A stretch of 64,000 bases of DNA from Sphingomonadales bacterium 32-65-25 (GCA_002280855.1 NCEU01000005.1:1-64000), one strand, 5' to 3'; shown: positions 25,941-35,445, numbered from the stretch's first letter. Translations and numbers: made by a program. The notes: generated from the sequence alone by a model not told the origin.

Positions 25941-26270
25941 TCAGCCCAGCTTCACTGCGGTACCAACGGCCCCCACCATCAGCATCGAATCCGAAGCGCC
26001 CAGCGCCGCATAGCTGATCTGCACGCCGATCACGGCATCGGCGCCCAGCGCCAATGCGCGATCGGCCATTTCGCGCAGCGCTTCCTCGCGGGCACCCTGC
26101 ATCACTTCCTCATAGGCGCCGGAACGGCCGCCAACGATGTCACGGATGCCGGCGAAGATATCACGGAAGATGTTGGCGCCCATGATGGCTTCACCAGCGA
26201 CGACACCCAGATAGTGCGTCGCCACGCGGCCTTCGACCGTGGGGGTGGTGGTGACGATCAGTTCGGCCAT
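25941..26270 (-). CDS. YbjQ family (DUF74) heavy-metal-binding-like protein
   Basis: This 109-residue protein matches the YbjQ family: [62 protein letters not shown] and the C-terminal GTAVKL. Such proteins form pentamers; the function is unknown. ATG 26270 has a GGAGG-like sequence upstream (from GAAGGAGGC on the minus strand, eight bases off). It sits 11 bp after the molybdenum hydroxylase FAD subunit. Confidence 0.9.
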   Translation of the reverse strand: MAELIVTTTPTVEGRVATHYLGVVAGEAIMGANIFRDIFAGIRDIVGGRSGAYEEVMQGAREEALREMADRALALGADAVIGVQISYAALGASDSMLMVGAVGTAVKLG

Positions 26271-26281
26271 GGCAGCCTCCT

Positions 26282-27062
26282 TCAGGCCAGAGTGGCCAGT
26301 GCCTGCTTCATCATCACGCCGCAAAGATGGGCGCGATATTCTGCACTGGCGTGGATATCGCTGTTGAGATCATCGGCGGCCAGCACCAGCCCGGCAGTAT
26401 CACTGCCAGCGTTCAGCGCGGCTTCCGCGTCCGTCCAGCGGAACACGCCCGTCCCCGCCCCCGTTACCGCCACGCGCCAAGTGTTGGAACCTTGGGCAGC
26501 ATGGCGGGCGACATAAACGCCCACCATGGCATAGCGCGACGCCGGATGGCGGAACTTGGCATAGGATGATTGCTGCGGGATGGCGAAACCCACGCGGGTG
26601 ATGATCTCGCTTTCGGCCAGCGCCGTGGTGAACATGCCCTGGAAGAAGTCGTCCGCCCCAAAGCTGCCGCGATCCGTTTCGATCACCGCAGCCAGCGCCA
26701 GCGCGGCAGCGGGATAGTCGGCTGCTGGATCATTGTTGGCAATGCTGCCGCCAAGCGTGCCGCGGTTGCGCACCTGCGCGTCGCCGATACCGGCGGCGAG
26801 GCAAGCAAGGCCCGGAATGGCGGTGGCGCCCGTGGCGACATCGGCATGAAGTGTGGTCGCGCCGATCCACAGGCGATCACCGTCGCGGCTGATGCCAGAC
26901 AGGCCGAGGCCCGTCAGGTCCACCAGCGCATCAGGCATGCGCAGCCGTGATTTCATGGCAGGGATCAGCGTGTGGCCACCGGCGAGATAGGCGGCTTCGC
27001 CATCGGTACCGGCAAAGGCAGCGGTGGCGGCGGACAAGCTGCCCGGGCGATGCAGAGCGAAA

Positions 27063-27070
<8 letters not shown>
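26282..27070 (-). CDS. Molybdenum hydroxylase FAD-binding medium subunit (CoxM/CutM type)
   Basis: The 262-residue protein has FAD-binding motifs [14 protein letters not shown] and [20 protein letters not shown] of the medium subunit of xanthine-dehydrogenase/CO-dehydrogenase-type enzymes. It passes electrons from the 2Fe-2S subunit to the acceptor. It overlaps the end of the 2Fe-2S gene by 8 bp. The large, molybdopterin-containing subunit gene is not adjacent: YbjQ and GST genes flank the pair. The substrate of the complex cannot be told. Confidence 0.9.
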
Positions 27071-27539
<469 letters not shown>

Positions 27540-27586
27540 TGGAGTCCCCTTGTGGGATTGAGCTTAGGGGCGAGGTGGCCCGGCAA

Positions 27587-28225
27587 TCAAGCCCGGCTGG
27601 CCATCATCTGCTTCAAGCCCTCGGCCTGTTCGGCAATTGCCTGCGCGCCCAGCGCACTGGCCTTGGCACGGGCCCACCAGGCAGCGAGGCCGGGCTGTGC
27701 GGCCACCAGCGCCTTGGTCGGCATCGGGCCATCCAATGCATCAAGGAAGAAGAACAGCGGGATCAGCGCCGCATCAGCCTGGCTGAAGCTGTCGCCATAG
27801 GCGAACGCGTGATCGGCGTTGCGATAATGCTCGATGTAACCCAGCGCCTCGGCCATGCCCTTGAGCGCGTCCGGCACGCCGGCCGGGTTCTCGCGGCCGC
27901 GGAACAGCCCGCCCAGTTGCGGTACGACATAGCTATCCGCCAGCCGCACCAGCAACCGCACCTTGGTGGCGCCCACGATATCGGTCGGGATCAGCTTGGG
28001 ACCGGGCAGCGCCAGATCAAGATAATCGGCGATGACCTGGCTTTCCGGCAGCGCCAGATCGCCATCGACCAGCAGCGGCATCTTGCCGGTGGGGCACAGC
28101 GCCAGATATTCCGGGCACTTGATGCCACCTTCAAAATTGCCCAGCGTGACCTCGGCACCCTTTGCCCGGCTCACCAGCAACGGCCGCATCACGAACGGCG
28201 AGAGCTTGCCCCCATAAAGAATCAT
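27587..28225 (-). CDS. Glutathione S-transferase family protein
   Basis: The 212-residue protein has a thioredoxin-like N-domain with the active site region KLSPFVMRPLLV and cis-proline loop GKMPLLVDGDLALPESQVI, and a helical C-domain (DQADAALIPL region). A Ser at the SPF motif may activate glutathione. The class and substrate are not identifiable. It lies 47 bp before the coxS-type gene on the same strand but could have its own promoter. Confidence 0.9.
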   Translation of the reverse strand: MILYGGKLSPFVMRPLLVSRAKGAEVTLGNFEGGIKCPEYLALCPTGKMPLLVDGDLALPESQVIADYLDLALPGPKLIPTDIVGATKVRLLVRLADSYVVPQLGGLFRGRENPAGVPDALKGMAEALGYIEHYRNADHAFAYGDSFSQADAALIPLFFFLDALDGPMPTKALVAAQPGLAAWWARAKASALGAQAIAEQAEGLKQMMASRA

Positions 28226-28240
28226 CGTTTTTTCCCCCGA

Positions 28241-28498
28241 TTACAGGCCGATGGCGGCCCGGTAGGTTTCCAGCAGCGCTTCGGCTTCCTGCCGAGCGGC
28301 GGTTTCCATTTTCCGCAGCCGCACCAGCGTCTTCATCGTCTTGATGTCGAAACCAGTGCCCTTGGCTTCGGCGTAGACATCCTTGATGTCGTCGGCCATG
28401 CCCTTTTTTTCTTCTTCCAGCGTTTCGATCCGCTCGATGAACAGGCGCAGCTGGGTGGCGGACACGCTTTCGGTGCCAGAGATCGTCTCGTCGCTCAT
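28241..28498 (-). CDS. gapR: GapR family DNA-binding protein (DUF2312)
   Basis: The 85-residue protein matches GapR: LRLFIERIETLEEEKKGM, DIKDVYAEAKGTGFDIKTMK and VRLRKMETAARQEAEALLE, a coiled-coil helical protein. GapR binds overtwisted DNA ahead of replication and transcription in Caulobacter and relatives. ATG at 28498. It lies between the DUF1244 gene and the GST gene on the minus strand. Confidence 0.92.
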   Translation of the reverse strand: MSDETISGTESVSATQLRLFIERIETLEEEKKGMADDIKDVYAEAKGTGFDIKTMKTLVRLRKMETAARQEAEALLETYRAAIGL

Positions 28499-28532
28499 TT
28501 GGGTCCCTGTCTGAAATTGGTTGCCGCAGGGG

Positions 28533-28853
28533 TTATCGAACCCGCTCGTTCTTCGCCAGCGATTCGGCCATACGGTCCATCTGTTCCTGTGTCGCCGGTT
28601 GCTGGTGCAGCGCCTTCCACTCGGCCTGGCTCATGCCATAGACATGGGTGCGGCCTTCGTCCTTGCTCAGCGCCAGGCCCAGATTGTCGGCTTCCTCGTG
28701 CAGCCAGTCGCCCAGGCAGTTGCGGCAGAAGCCGCTCCAGCCCATCAGGTCGATATTCTGCACGTCAGTGCGCTGGCGCAAATGCAGCATCAGTCGGCGA
28801 AAGGCTGCGGCTTCAAGCCGTTCCCGCACTGCATCATCGGCAAGGATCGTCAT
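28533..28853 (-). CDS. DUF1244 family protein
   Basis: The 106-residue protein carries the DUF1244 core: AAAFRRLMLHLRQRTDVQNI, MGWSGFCRNCLGDWL and YGMSQAEWKA. The two Cys in FCRNC may bind a metal or react with a thiol. No function is established. ATG 28853 has GGAG upstream within CAGGAGAGAGAC; an upstream start at 28877 lacks that. It is divergent from pyk. Confidence 0.9.
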   Translation of the reverse strand: MTILADDAVRERLEAAAFRRLMLHLRQRTDVQNIDLMGWSGFCRNCLGDWLHEEADNLGLALSKDEGRTHVYGMSQAEWKALHQQPATQEQMDRMAESLAKNERVR

Positions 28854-28930
28854 GGCGGTGTCTCTCTCCTGTGGCACTGCGCCGCATCAACCGCTAGGGT
28901 AGCGGCAAATCCGAACGACTGGGACGCAGC

Positions 28931-30382
28931 ATGAGCCGACATCTTCAACCAAGGGCCCGCCGGGTCAAGGTGCTGGCCACGTTGGGGCCGGCATCGGCTT
29001 CGGAAGAGATGATCAGCAAACTGCATGCGGCCGGTGCCGATGCCTTTCGCGTGAACATGAGCCACGGCAGCCACGAAAGCCAGGGCAAGCTGATCGCGGC
29101 GGTGCGCGCTGTCGAAAAGGCCAATGGCCGGCCGATCGCCATCCTTGCTGATCTGCAAGGGCCGAAATTGCGGGTGGGCCGGGTCGCCGGCGGCGCGGCG
29201 GAGTTGGTGAAGGGCCAGGCCTTCCGTTTCGATCGCCACACGGCGCCGGGTGATGCCGCGCGCGTGTGCCTCCCGCACAAGGAAATCTTTGCCGCGCTGC
29301 GCCCCGGCGCGCGCCTGCTGGTGGATGATGGCAAGATCGTGCTGCGCGCCATCGATGTTTCGGAAGACGCCATTGATTGCGTGGTGGAGGTGCCCGGCAC
29401 CATCAAGGACAACAAGGGCGTCAACGTGCCCGATGTGGTGGTACCGCTGCCGGCGCTGACCCCGAAGGACCGCGCCGATCTCAGCTTTGCGCTCGATTGC
29501 GGGGTGGACTGGGTGGCGCTGAGTTTCGTCCAACGCCCCGAAGACGTCGCCGAAGCGCGCCGGCTGATTGGCGGCCGCGCCGCGCTGCTCGCCAAGATCG
29601 AGAAGCCAGCAGCGCTGGAACGGCTGGAGGAGATATTGGAAATCGCCGACGCCGTGATGGTGGCGCGCGGCGATCTGGGGGTGGAACTACCGCCGCAGAA
29701 CGTGCCGCCCGCCCAGAAACGCATCGTTGCCATGGCGCGCAGCCTGGGCAAGCCGGTGGTGGTGGCAACGCAAATGCTGGAATCGATGATCACCAGCCCC
29801 TCCCCCACCCGCGCCGAGGTGTCGGACGTGGCGACCGCCATCTATGATGGCGCCGATGCCGTGATGCTGTCCGCCGAAAGCGCCGCCGGGGCCTGGCCGG
29901 TGGAAGCGGTGAGCATGATGGATGCGATTGCGGCGCAGGTGGAGGCCGACCCGAGCTATCATGGCCGGGTACATTTCACCGAAGTGGCCACCGGCCGTTC
30001 AACGGCGGCTGCCATCACGTCGGCCGCTGCCGACATCAGCCGCACCATCGGCGCGCGCGCCATTGCCTGCTTCACCATCTCCGGCTCCACTGCCGGCCGC
30101 GCCGCGCGGGAACGGCCTTCGGTGCCGGTGCTGTGCCTCACGCCCAGCCAGACGACGGCGCGGCGCATGGGCCTGGTGTGGGGTGTGCATGCCGTCACCA
30201 CCCGCGATGTCGGCAGTTTCGAGGAGATGGTGGCCAAATCCAAGCGTATGGCATTGCGGACGGGTCTGGCCAAAGGTGGCGATCCGCTGGTGCTGATCGC
30301 CGGCGTGCCCTTCTCGACGCCCGGCACCACCAACGTCGTCCACGTGGTCCGACTGACGGGGGACGAGCTGAAGAATTATTGA
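28931..30382 (+). CDS. pyk: Pyruvate kinase
   Basis: The 483-residue enzyme transfers phosphate from PEP to ADP, the last step of glycolysis. Segments are KVLATLGPASASEEM, RVNMSHGSHE, DLQGPKLRVG, and LVIDDGK-like LVDDGKIV; KIEKPAALERLEEI holds the catalytic Lys and VMVARGDLGVELPPQNVP is the signature. The C-terminal domain ends with IAGVPFSTPGTTN. The 3' end overlaps the convergent HAD gene by 7 bp. Confidence 0.96.
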   Translation: MSRHLQPRARRVKVLATLGPASASEEMISKLHAAGADAFRVNMSHGSHESQGKLIAAVRAVEKANGRPIAILADLQGPKLRVGRVAGGAAELVKGQAFRFDRHTAPGDAARVCLPHKEIFAALRPGARLLVDDGKIVLRAIDVSEDAIDCVVEVPGTIKDNKGVNVPDVVVPLPALTPKDRADLSFALDCGVDWVALSFVQRPEDVAEARRLIGGRAALLAKIEKPAALERLEEILEIADAVMVARGDLGVELPPQNVPPAQKRIVAMARSLGKPVVVATQMLESMITSPSPTRAEVSDVATAIYDGADAVMLSAESAAGAWPVEAVSMMDAIAAQVEADPSYHGRVHFTEVATGRSTAAAITSAAADISRTIGARAIACFTISGSTAGRAARERPSVPVLCLTPSQTTARRMGLVWGVHAVTTRDVGSFEEMVAKSKRMALRTGLAKGGDPLVLIAGVPFSTPGTTNVVHVVRLTGDELKNY

Positions 30383-30996
30383 GCCAGCACGCCCAGCCGC
30401 GCCAGTTCCGCCGCCAGCACTTCGTGGCCGGTGAACAGGTGGCCCACAAAGCCATTGGTCTCAGCCGCCGCCACATTGTCGGCGCGGTCATCGATGAAGA
30501 TCGCTTCACCGGGGCCAAGGCCGAAACGGCGCAGGGCGAGTTGGTAGATGGCGGCATCCGGTTTAGTCAGCCGCTCTTCGCCTGAAACGATGATGTCGGT
30601 GAAATGATCGAACACCGGCCACTCGGCCCGGAACGGTGGCCAGAATTCGTGGCTGAAATTGGTGATAGCAAACAGCGGCACGCAGGCCGCGGCCAACTGC
30701 TCCACCAGTTCGATCATGCCAGGAATGGCACCGGGGACCGTTTCATTGAAGCGGGGGCCATATTGGCGGATCAGTTCAGCCTCGGCCGGGAAGCGGGCGA
30801 TCAGTTCGGCGCTGGTTTCCGCAAACGGCCGGCCGGCATCATGCTGGAAATGCCAGGCTGGCGTCACAACCTCGGCCAGGAACCAGTCCAGCCGCGCCGG
30901 ATCGGGAATCAGCGTCGCATAGAAAGCGCGCACGTTCCAATCCACCAACACATTGCCGACATCGAACACCACGGCAGTCGGCAATATTCTGGCCAT
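30376..30996 (-). CDS. HAD-superfamily hydrolase (YihX-like)
   Basis: The 206-residue protein has VVFDVGNVLVDW as motif I (D-x-G rather than D-x-D, as in YihX-type proteins), AITNFSHEFWPPF as motif II, RLTKPDAAIY as the Lys motif and FIDDRADNVAAAE as the acidic motif. It is a phosphatase of small phosphorylated metabolites; a specific substrate cannot be assigned. Start is ATG 30996 (MARILPTAVVFDVGNV). The stop overlaps the end of pyk. Confidence 0.88.
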   Translation of the reverse strand: MARILPTAVVFDVGNVLVDWNVRAFYATLIPDPARLDWFLAEVVTPAWHFQHDAGRPFAETSAELIARFPAEAELIRQYGPRFNETVPGAIPGMIELVEQLAAACVPLFAITNFSHEFWPPFRAEWPVFDHFTDIIVSGEERLTKPDAAIYQLALRRFGLGPGEAIFIDDRADNVAAAETNGFVGHLFTGHEVLAAELARLGVLAQ

Positions 30997-31015
30997 GACC
31001 AACCCTACAAACAGC

Positions 31016-31039
31016 AAAACCCCCGCCGAATGGCAGGGG
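31016..31039 (-). terminator. Rho-independent terminator after rpmJ
   Basis: On the minus strand the sequence CCCC TGCC ATTC GGC GGGG, with one bulged A, is followed by TTTT. It lies about 50 bp past the rpmJ stop, so it probably ends that transcript. It also lies just upstream of the HAD gene start. Confidence 0.75.
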
Positions 31040-31056
31040 TCTCACAAAGTCAACCT

Positions 31057-31075
31057 GCCGGCCACAAGGGCCGGC
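31057..31075. repeat. Hairpin downstream of rpmJ
   Basis: GCCGGCC, a five-base loop and GGCCGGC form a perfect 7-bp stem just after the rpmJ stop codon. It may help to stop transcription or protect the 3' end of the transcript; there is no T run behind it. Confidence 0.55.
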
Positions 31076-31084
31076 GGCGCGCTT

Positions 31085-31210
31085 TCAGCCCTGACGGGCC
31101 TTGAAGCGACGGTTGGTCTTGTTGATGACATAGGTGCGGCCGCGACGACGCACGATCTGGCAGTCACGGTGGCGGCCCTTGAGGCTCTTGAGGCTGTTGC
31201 GGATCTTCAT
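31085..31210 (-). CDS. rpmJ: 50S ribosomal protein L36 (zinc-less, type B)
   Basis: The 41-residue product reads [20 protein letters not shown] and ends in [12 protein letters not shown]. It belongs to the longer L36 variant with an incomplete set of zinc ligands, typical of alphaproteobacteria. The gene stands alone, with its own probable promoter (31253-31281) and terminator (31016-31039). Confidence 0.95.
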   Translation of the reverse strand: MKIRNSLKSLKGRHRDCQIVRRRGRTYVINKTNRRFKARQG

Positions 31211-31252
31211 GATCAATCCCGGCAAGTGAATCGGTGGTGAAACGGAGGCCGG

Positions 31253-31281
31253 TCGCTAAGGGAGGCGCTGCGCTTTGTCAA
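31253..31281 (-). promoter_or_regulatory. Candidate promoter for rpmJ
   Basis: On the minus strand TTGACA (31276-31281) is a perfect -35 box, followed after 17 bp by TAGCGA (31253-31258), a weak -10. The expected start would be about 35-40 bases upstream of the rpmJ ATG. Confidence 0.45.
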
Positions 31282-31363
31282 CCGCGGTCGCCTGATCCAC
31301 CCTTGCTTGCCCGCAGCCGAAGTGCGACCAGACAGGGGTATAAGTGCCCCGCGAGTAAAGCCC

Positions 31364-31969
31364 ATGACCCGCCACATGATTTTGCCTGCCGTGCTGGCCG
31401 CCCTGCTGCTGCCATCGGTGGCCCATGCCGCAACCGTGAAAGTGGAGGTAACCCGCTTCCACATCCTGGCACCGCCGGCACCGCCGCTGACCGGCAGCAG
31501 CATCGTGGTGGAGCCAGCCGATCCGGCGGCGGCATCCTCGCTACAGTTCGGCGCGCTGGCCGCAGCCGCCAATGCCGAGCTGGCCAAGGCGGGCTTTACG
31601 CTGGCGGCGGGCGGCCAGCCGGCTGATCATGTCGCGCGCATTTCGCTTACCGGCAACAGCGAGGTGGTGCGCAAACGTTCGCCCATATCGATCGGTATCG
31701 GCGGCGGCACTGGTGGCTGGAATGGCGGCATTGGCGGCGGCGTGACCTTCCCGGTGGGTGGCGGCACCCGCACCGTGACGGCCGCGCTGATGACGCTGCA
31801 GATCCGCCGGGCCAGCGACGGCAGCGCCGTATGGGAAGGCCGCGCCAGCACCATCGCCCCCAGCATCGATCCGATCAGCGCCGCACCGGTGCTGCTGCAG
31901 GCCCTGCTCAAGGGCTTTCCCGGCCCCAGCGGCCAGAGTGTGACCGTGAAAGTGAAGACCGACCAATGA
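31364..31969 (+). CDS. Exported DUF4136-like protein
   Basis: The 201-residue protein has a signal peptide (MTRHMILPAVLAALLLPSVAHA) and an N-terminal VKVEVTRFHI strand as in DUF4136 proteins. A glycine-rich segment (SIGIGGGTGGWNGGIGGGV) lies about residues 108-126, and a segment RRASDGSAVWEGRAS follows, as in many DUF4136 members. The role is unknown. The ATG at 31364 has TATAAG about 20 bases upstream, without a clear -35. It overlaps the M14 gene by ATGA. Confidence 0.7.
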   Translation: MTRHMILPAVLAALLLPSVAHAATVKVEVTRFHILAPPAPPLTGSSIVVEPADPAAASSLQFGALAAAANAELAKAGFTLAAGGQPADHVARISLTGNSEVVRKRSPISIGIGGGTGGWNGGIGGGVTFPVGGGTRTVTAALMTLQIRRASDGSAVWEGRASTIAPSIDPISAAPVLLQALLKGFPGPSGQSVTVKVKTDQ

Positions 31970-33099
31970 TCAGCATCGATAGTGCCTTTGATTCGGGCAA
32001 CATCCAGGTCGAACGGATTGCCGGCCCGCACGAGATCGTGCTGACCATCGGGAAGGACGCGCACAGCGACTTTTATCAATGGTTCCACTTTCGCCTTTCT
32101 GGAGCGAAGGACCAGCGCTGCATCATCCGCATCATCGATCTGAACAACTGCGCCTATCCCGGCGGCTGGCCGGGCTATCGCGCCTGCGTGTCGGACGACC
32201 GGCAGACGTGGCGGCGCGCGCCGACCAGTTTTGATCCCAAATCCGCCAATGGCACGCTCACCATCGAGGTGACGCCCAGCGTTGACCAGATGTGGCTGGC
32301 CTATTTCGCGCCGTATTCCATGGAGCGGCACCATGATCTGATTGCCCGCATCGCCGCCCAGCCCGGCGTGCGCGCCGACGTGCTGGGCCATAGTATCGAC
32401 GGCAGGGCGATTGACCGGTTGGTCGTGGGCGATGGCCCCAAGACCGTGTGGCTCTATGCCCGCCAGCATCCGGGCGAGAGCATGGCCGAATGGTGGATGG
32501 AAGGTGCGCTGGAGCGGCTGACCGATCCCCACGATCCGGTGGCGAGGCTGTTGCGCCAACAAGCCACCTTCCACATCGTGCCCAACATGAACCCCGATGG
32601 CAGTTTCCGCGGCCATCTGCGCACCAATGCCGCCGGCGTGAACCTCAACCGCGAATGGAACGCGCCGTCGGCCGAAAAATCGCCGGAAGTGCTGTGCATG
32701 CTGGGTGCAATGGACAAGACCGGCTGCCACCTCGCAATGGATGTGCACGGTGATGAAGCCATCCCGCAGGTGTTCATCGCCGGTTTTGAAGGCATTCCGT
32801 CGATCACGCCGAAGCAACTGGCGCTGCTCGCCGATTACAAGGCGCGGCTGGCGCGGATCACGCCGGATTTCCAGACGGCGAAAGGCTATCCCGTCGCCCG
32901 CCCCGGCACCGCCAATCTGGCCATGAGCACCAACCAGCTGGCCGAGCGCTTCGGCTGCCTCGCCATGACACTGGAAATGCCGTTCAAGGACAATGATGAT
33001 CTGCCCTGCGCCGAGTATGGCTGGTCGCCGCAGCGTTCGATGCAACTGGGCCGTGATTGCTTGGCGGCGATCATGGAAGTGATGCCCGACCTTGGCTGA
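31966..33099 (+). CDS. M14-type zinc carboxypeptidase, cytosolic CCP-like group
   Basis: The 377-residue protein has an N-terminal beta domain (to about residue 120, the M14_N type of cytosolic carboxypeptidases), followed by the catalytic domain: zinc motif YARQHPGESMAEWWMEG, NMNPDGSFRGHLRTNAAGVN with the substrate-binding NREW, the zinc His in MDVHGDE, and the catalytic Glu in TLEMPFKDN. It lacks a signal peptide, so it acts in the cytoplasm. Bacterial members of this group are poorly characterised; eukaryotic relatives remove glutamates from tubulin. The ATG overlaps the previous stop (ATGA). Confidence 0.9.
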   Translation: MISIDSAFDSGNIQVERIAGPHEIVLTIGKDAHSDFYQWFHFRLSGAKDQRCIIRIIDLNNCAYPGGWPGYRACVSDDRQTWRRAPTSFDPKSANGTLTIEVTPSVDQMWLAYFAPYSMERHHDLIARIAAQPGVRADVLGHSIDGRAIDRLVVGDGPKTVWLYARQHPGESMAEWWMEGALERLTDPHDPVARLLRQQATFHIVPNMNPDGSFRGHLRTNAAGVNLNREWNAPSAEKSPEVLCMLGAMDKTGCHLAMDVHGDEAIPQVFIAGFEGIPSITPKQLALLADYKARLARITPDFQTAKGYPVARPGTANLAMSTNQLAERFGCLAMTLEMPFKDNDDLPCAEYGWSPQRSMQLGRDCLAAIMEVMPDLG

Positions 33100-33158
33100 T
33101 TGATGGGGTGACGGCGCGGCGCCGCCACCCCTATCGTGACGGCCAAAGGGAGATCGTC

Positions 33159-33959
33159 ATGAGCTATACCCATATCCTGTTCGAAGAAGCCGAAGGCATC
33201 GCCACCCTCACCATCAACCGGCCGCAGGTGATGAACGCGCTCCACGTGGGCGTGATCGAGGAAATGATCGACGCGGTGGACCGGGTGCGCGACGAAGACA
33301 CGGCGCGCGTGCTGGTGCTGACCGGCACGGGGCGCGGCTTCTGTTCGGGCGCCGATCTGGCCGGCGGCGGGGCTGGCGGTGGCGCAAAACGCTCCGGCCC
33401 GCCCGATGCCGGTGCGGTGCTCGAATCGCACTTCAACCCGCTGCTGGAGCGCCTGTTTGCGCTGCCGGTGCCGTTCATCACCTCGGTCAACGGCGTCGCG
33501 GCCGGTGCCGGCTGTTCCTATGCGCTGGCCGGCGACATCGTGATTGCGGCGAAATCCGCCTATTTTCTGCAGGCCTTCGTCAACATCGGCCTGGTGCCCG
33601 ACGTCGGTTCAACCTGGCTGCTGCCGCGCCTCGCCGGCCGCGCGCGGGCTCAGGCAATGATGATGCTGGGCGAACGCATTCCGGCCGAAACCGCGCTGGA
33701 TTGGGGCATGGTCTACAAGGTGGTGGATGATGCCGATCTGGCCGCCGCCACCCGCGCCGTGGCCGAGAAACTGGCGAAGGGGCCGACCAAATCCTATGCG
33801 CTGATCCGTCAAGGCATCCGCGATTGCCTGGATGTGTCGCTCTCCGAAGGCCTGATGGTGGAGCGCCGCAACCAGCTCAAGGCCGGGCGATCGGCCGATT
33901 TCGTCGAAGGGGTGAGCGCCTTCCTGCAGAAACGGCCGGCACAGTTCACCGGCAAATAA
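33159..33959 (+). CDS. Enoyl-CoA hydratase/isomerase family protein (PaaG-like)
   Basis: This 266-residue crotonase-fold protein has LTINRPQVMNAL, FCSGADLAGG, and VNGVAAGAGCSYALAGDI. The catalytic region reads NIGLVPDVGSTWLLPRLAG, with Asp where hydratases have Glu, as in PaaG-type isomerases. It is probably an acyl-CoA isomerase rather than a hydratase. ATG 33159 has AAAGGGAG upstream. It converges with the dehydrogenase gene at one base distance. Confidence 0.88.
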   Translation: MSYTHILFEEAEGIATLTINRPQVMNALHVGVIEEMIDAVDRVRDEDTARVLVLTGTGRGFCSGADLAGGGAGGGAKRSGPPDAGAVLESHFNPLLERLFALPVPFITSVNGVAAGAGCSYALAGDIVIAAKSAYFLQAFVNIGLVPDVGSTWLLPRLAGRARAQAMMMLGERIPAETALDWGMVYKVVDDADLAAATRAVAEKLAKGPTKSYALIRQGIRDCLDVSLSEGLMVERRNQLKAGRSADFVEGVSAFLQKRPAQFTGK

Positions 33960-33960
33960 C

Positions 33961-35064
33961 TCAATCCATCACGAGCACCGGCTTCACCGCCTTGCCGCTG
34001 GCCATGTCGGCCACGGCCTCGTTGATCGCGGCCAACGGATATTCCGTCACCAGCGGGGCGTGATTGAAGCGCCCGGCGCGGTGGCGGTCGATCAGCCAGG
34101 GGATGAAGGCCTGCGGATCGGCATCGCCTTCCACCGCGCCCTTCAGCGAACGCCCGCCGAGCAGCGTATTGGGGTTAAAGGTGATTTCCGTGCCCGGCGC
34201 GGTGACAGCCAGCATGGCGAGTTCACCCCGGCTGGCCAGCGCCTCCAGACCGGCGCGGATCACGGGTGAGGCCCCGGTGGTATCGACGATGCGATCGATG
34301 CCGGTCGCCACCACCTCGCGCAGCGCCAGCATCAGGTCGCGCCCATCGGCCAAGATCATATGCGTCGCGCCCAGTTTCCGGGCGAGCTCCAGCCGTTCGG
34401 CCACCCGATCGACCGCGATGATGGTGTGGCAGCCGCGATCAACGGCGGCCAGCAGCGCCGCCAGCCCCACTGAACCGGCACCCATCACCGCAAAGGCCTG
34501 ATCGGCCTGTACGTTCAGCGTGTTGTAGGCGGTGCCGGCCCCCGTCTGCAGGCCGCAACCGAACGGGGCGGCCAGCGCGAACGACACGTCATCGGCCAGC
34601 TTCACCGTGTTGCGCGCATAGGCAATCGCATGATCGGCAAAGCTGGATTGGCCAAAGAAGCCGCCATAGATCGGCGCGCCATTCTGGCTCATTGGCACCC
34701 GGCCATCGGGCAGCACACCAGCATAGTTCAGCGCCATGAAGTTCGCACAATATTGCGGGTGATCATGGCTGCAGCTGGGGCAGGCCCCGCAACTGGCATA
34801 GCTCAGCACCACCCGGTCACCGGCGGCCACGGTGGTGACGCCCTCTCCCACCGCCAGCACCGTGCCAGCGCCTTCATGGCCCAGCACCTGCGGCAAGGGT
34901 GTGCCCTGTTCGTAACGCTGCACGCCCACATCGGTGAAACAGATGCCGCACGCTGCCAGCTTCACCAGCACCTGCCCTGGCCCGGGATCGGCCAGCTCGA
35001 CGGTTTCGATGCTGTAGGGCTGCCCTCGTTGGCGCAGCACGGCAGCGCGCGTGGAGGTTGGCAT
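33961..35064 (-). CDS. Zinc-dependent alcohol dehydrogenase (aryl-alcohol type)
   Basis: The 367-residue medium-chain dehydrogenase has the catalytic zinc residues in ACGICFTD and GHEGAGTV, the structural zinc cysteines in SCGACPSCSHDHPQYC, and the Rossmann motif AVMGAGSVGLAALLAAV. The pattern, including FGCGLQTGAG, resembles aryl-alcohol dehydrogenases. The substrate is not certain. It is divergent from xseB. Confidence 0.9.
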   Translation of the reverse strand: MPTSTRAAVLRQRGQPYSIETVELADPGPGQVLVKLAACGICFTDVGVQRYEQGTPLPQVLGHEGAGTVLAVGEGVTTVAAGDRVVLSYASCGACPSCSHDHPQYCANFMALNYAGVLPDGRVPMSQNGAPIYGGFFGQSSFADHAIAYARNTVKLADDVSFALAAPFGCGLQTGAGTAYNTLNVQADQAFAVMGAGSVGLAALLAAVDRGCHTIIAVDRVAERLELARKLGATHMILADGRDLMLALREVVATGIDRIVDTTGASPVIRAGLEALASRGELAMLAVTAPGTEITFNPNTLLGGRSLKGAVEGDADPQAFIPWLIDRHRAGRFNHAPLVTEYPLAAINEAVADMASGKAVKPVLVMD

Positions 35065-35153
35065 GTCTCATCTCCTCGATCGATTTTTCAACAGTGTCGC
35101 GCCGCGGCGCCGGGCTGGCAAGGCGGATTGATGTTCGCAAGCAAGCGCCCGGC

Positions 35154-35182
35154 TTGACCACGCGCCCGCGCCCGTCCAGATA
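35154..35182 (+). promoter_or_regulatory. Candidate promoter for xseB, start at or near ATG
   Basis: TTGACC (35154-35159, preceded by C) and CAGATA (35177-35182) are separated by 17 bp. The ATG of xseB is only eight bases beyond the -10 box, so the transcript would begin almost at the start codon. Confidence 0.4.
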
Positions 35183-35190
35183 CGGCGTTC

Positions 35191-35433
35191 ATGAACACGC
35201 CCGCTGCCCCCCAGCCCAGCTTCGAAGACGCCCTGCGCGAGCTTGAAGACATCGTGCGCAAGCTGGAATCGGGCGATCTCAGCCTTGATGACAGTATCGC
35301 GCTCTATGAACGCGGCCAGGCGCTGAAATCGCTGTGCGAAACCCGGCTGAACGATGCGAGGCAGCGCATCGAACAGATCCAGCAGAATGCCGCCGGCGAA
35401 GCCGTCGCCACCCGCCCCTTTGACGCGCAATAA
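35191..35433 (+). CDS. xseB: Exodeoxyribonuclease VII small subunit
   Basis: This 80-residue protein pairs with XseA in single-strand exonuclease VII. It shows SFEDALRELEDIVRKLESGD, LSLDDSIALYERGQALK, typical helices of the family. xseB-ispA adjacency is common in alphaproteobacteria, with 12 bp between them here. The start ATG is taken at 35191; no ribosome binding site is evident, consistent with a leaderless transcript. Confidence 0.95.
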   Translation: MNTPAAPQPSFEDALRELEDIVRKLESGDLSLDDSIALYERGQALKSLCETRLNDARQRIEQIQQNAAGEAVATRPFDAQ

Positions 35434-35445
35434 GGGCGAACGGAC

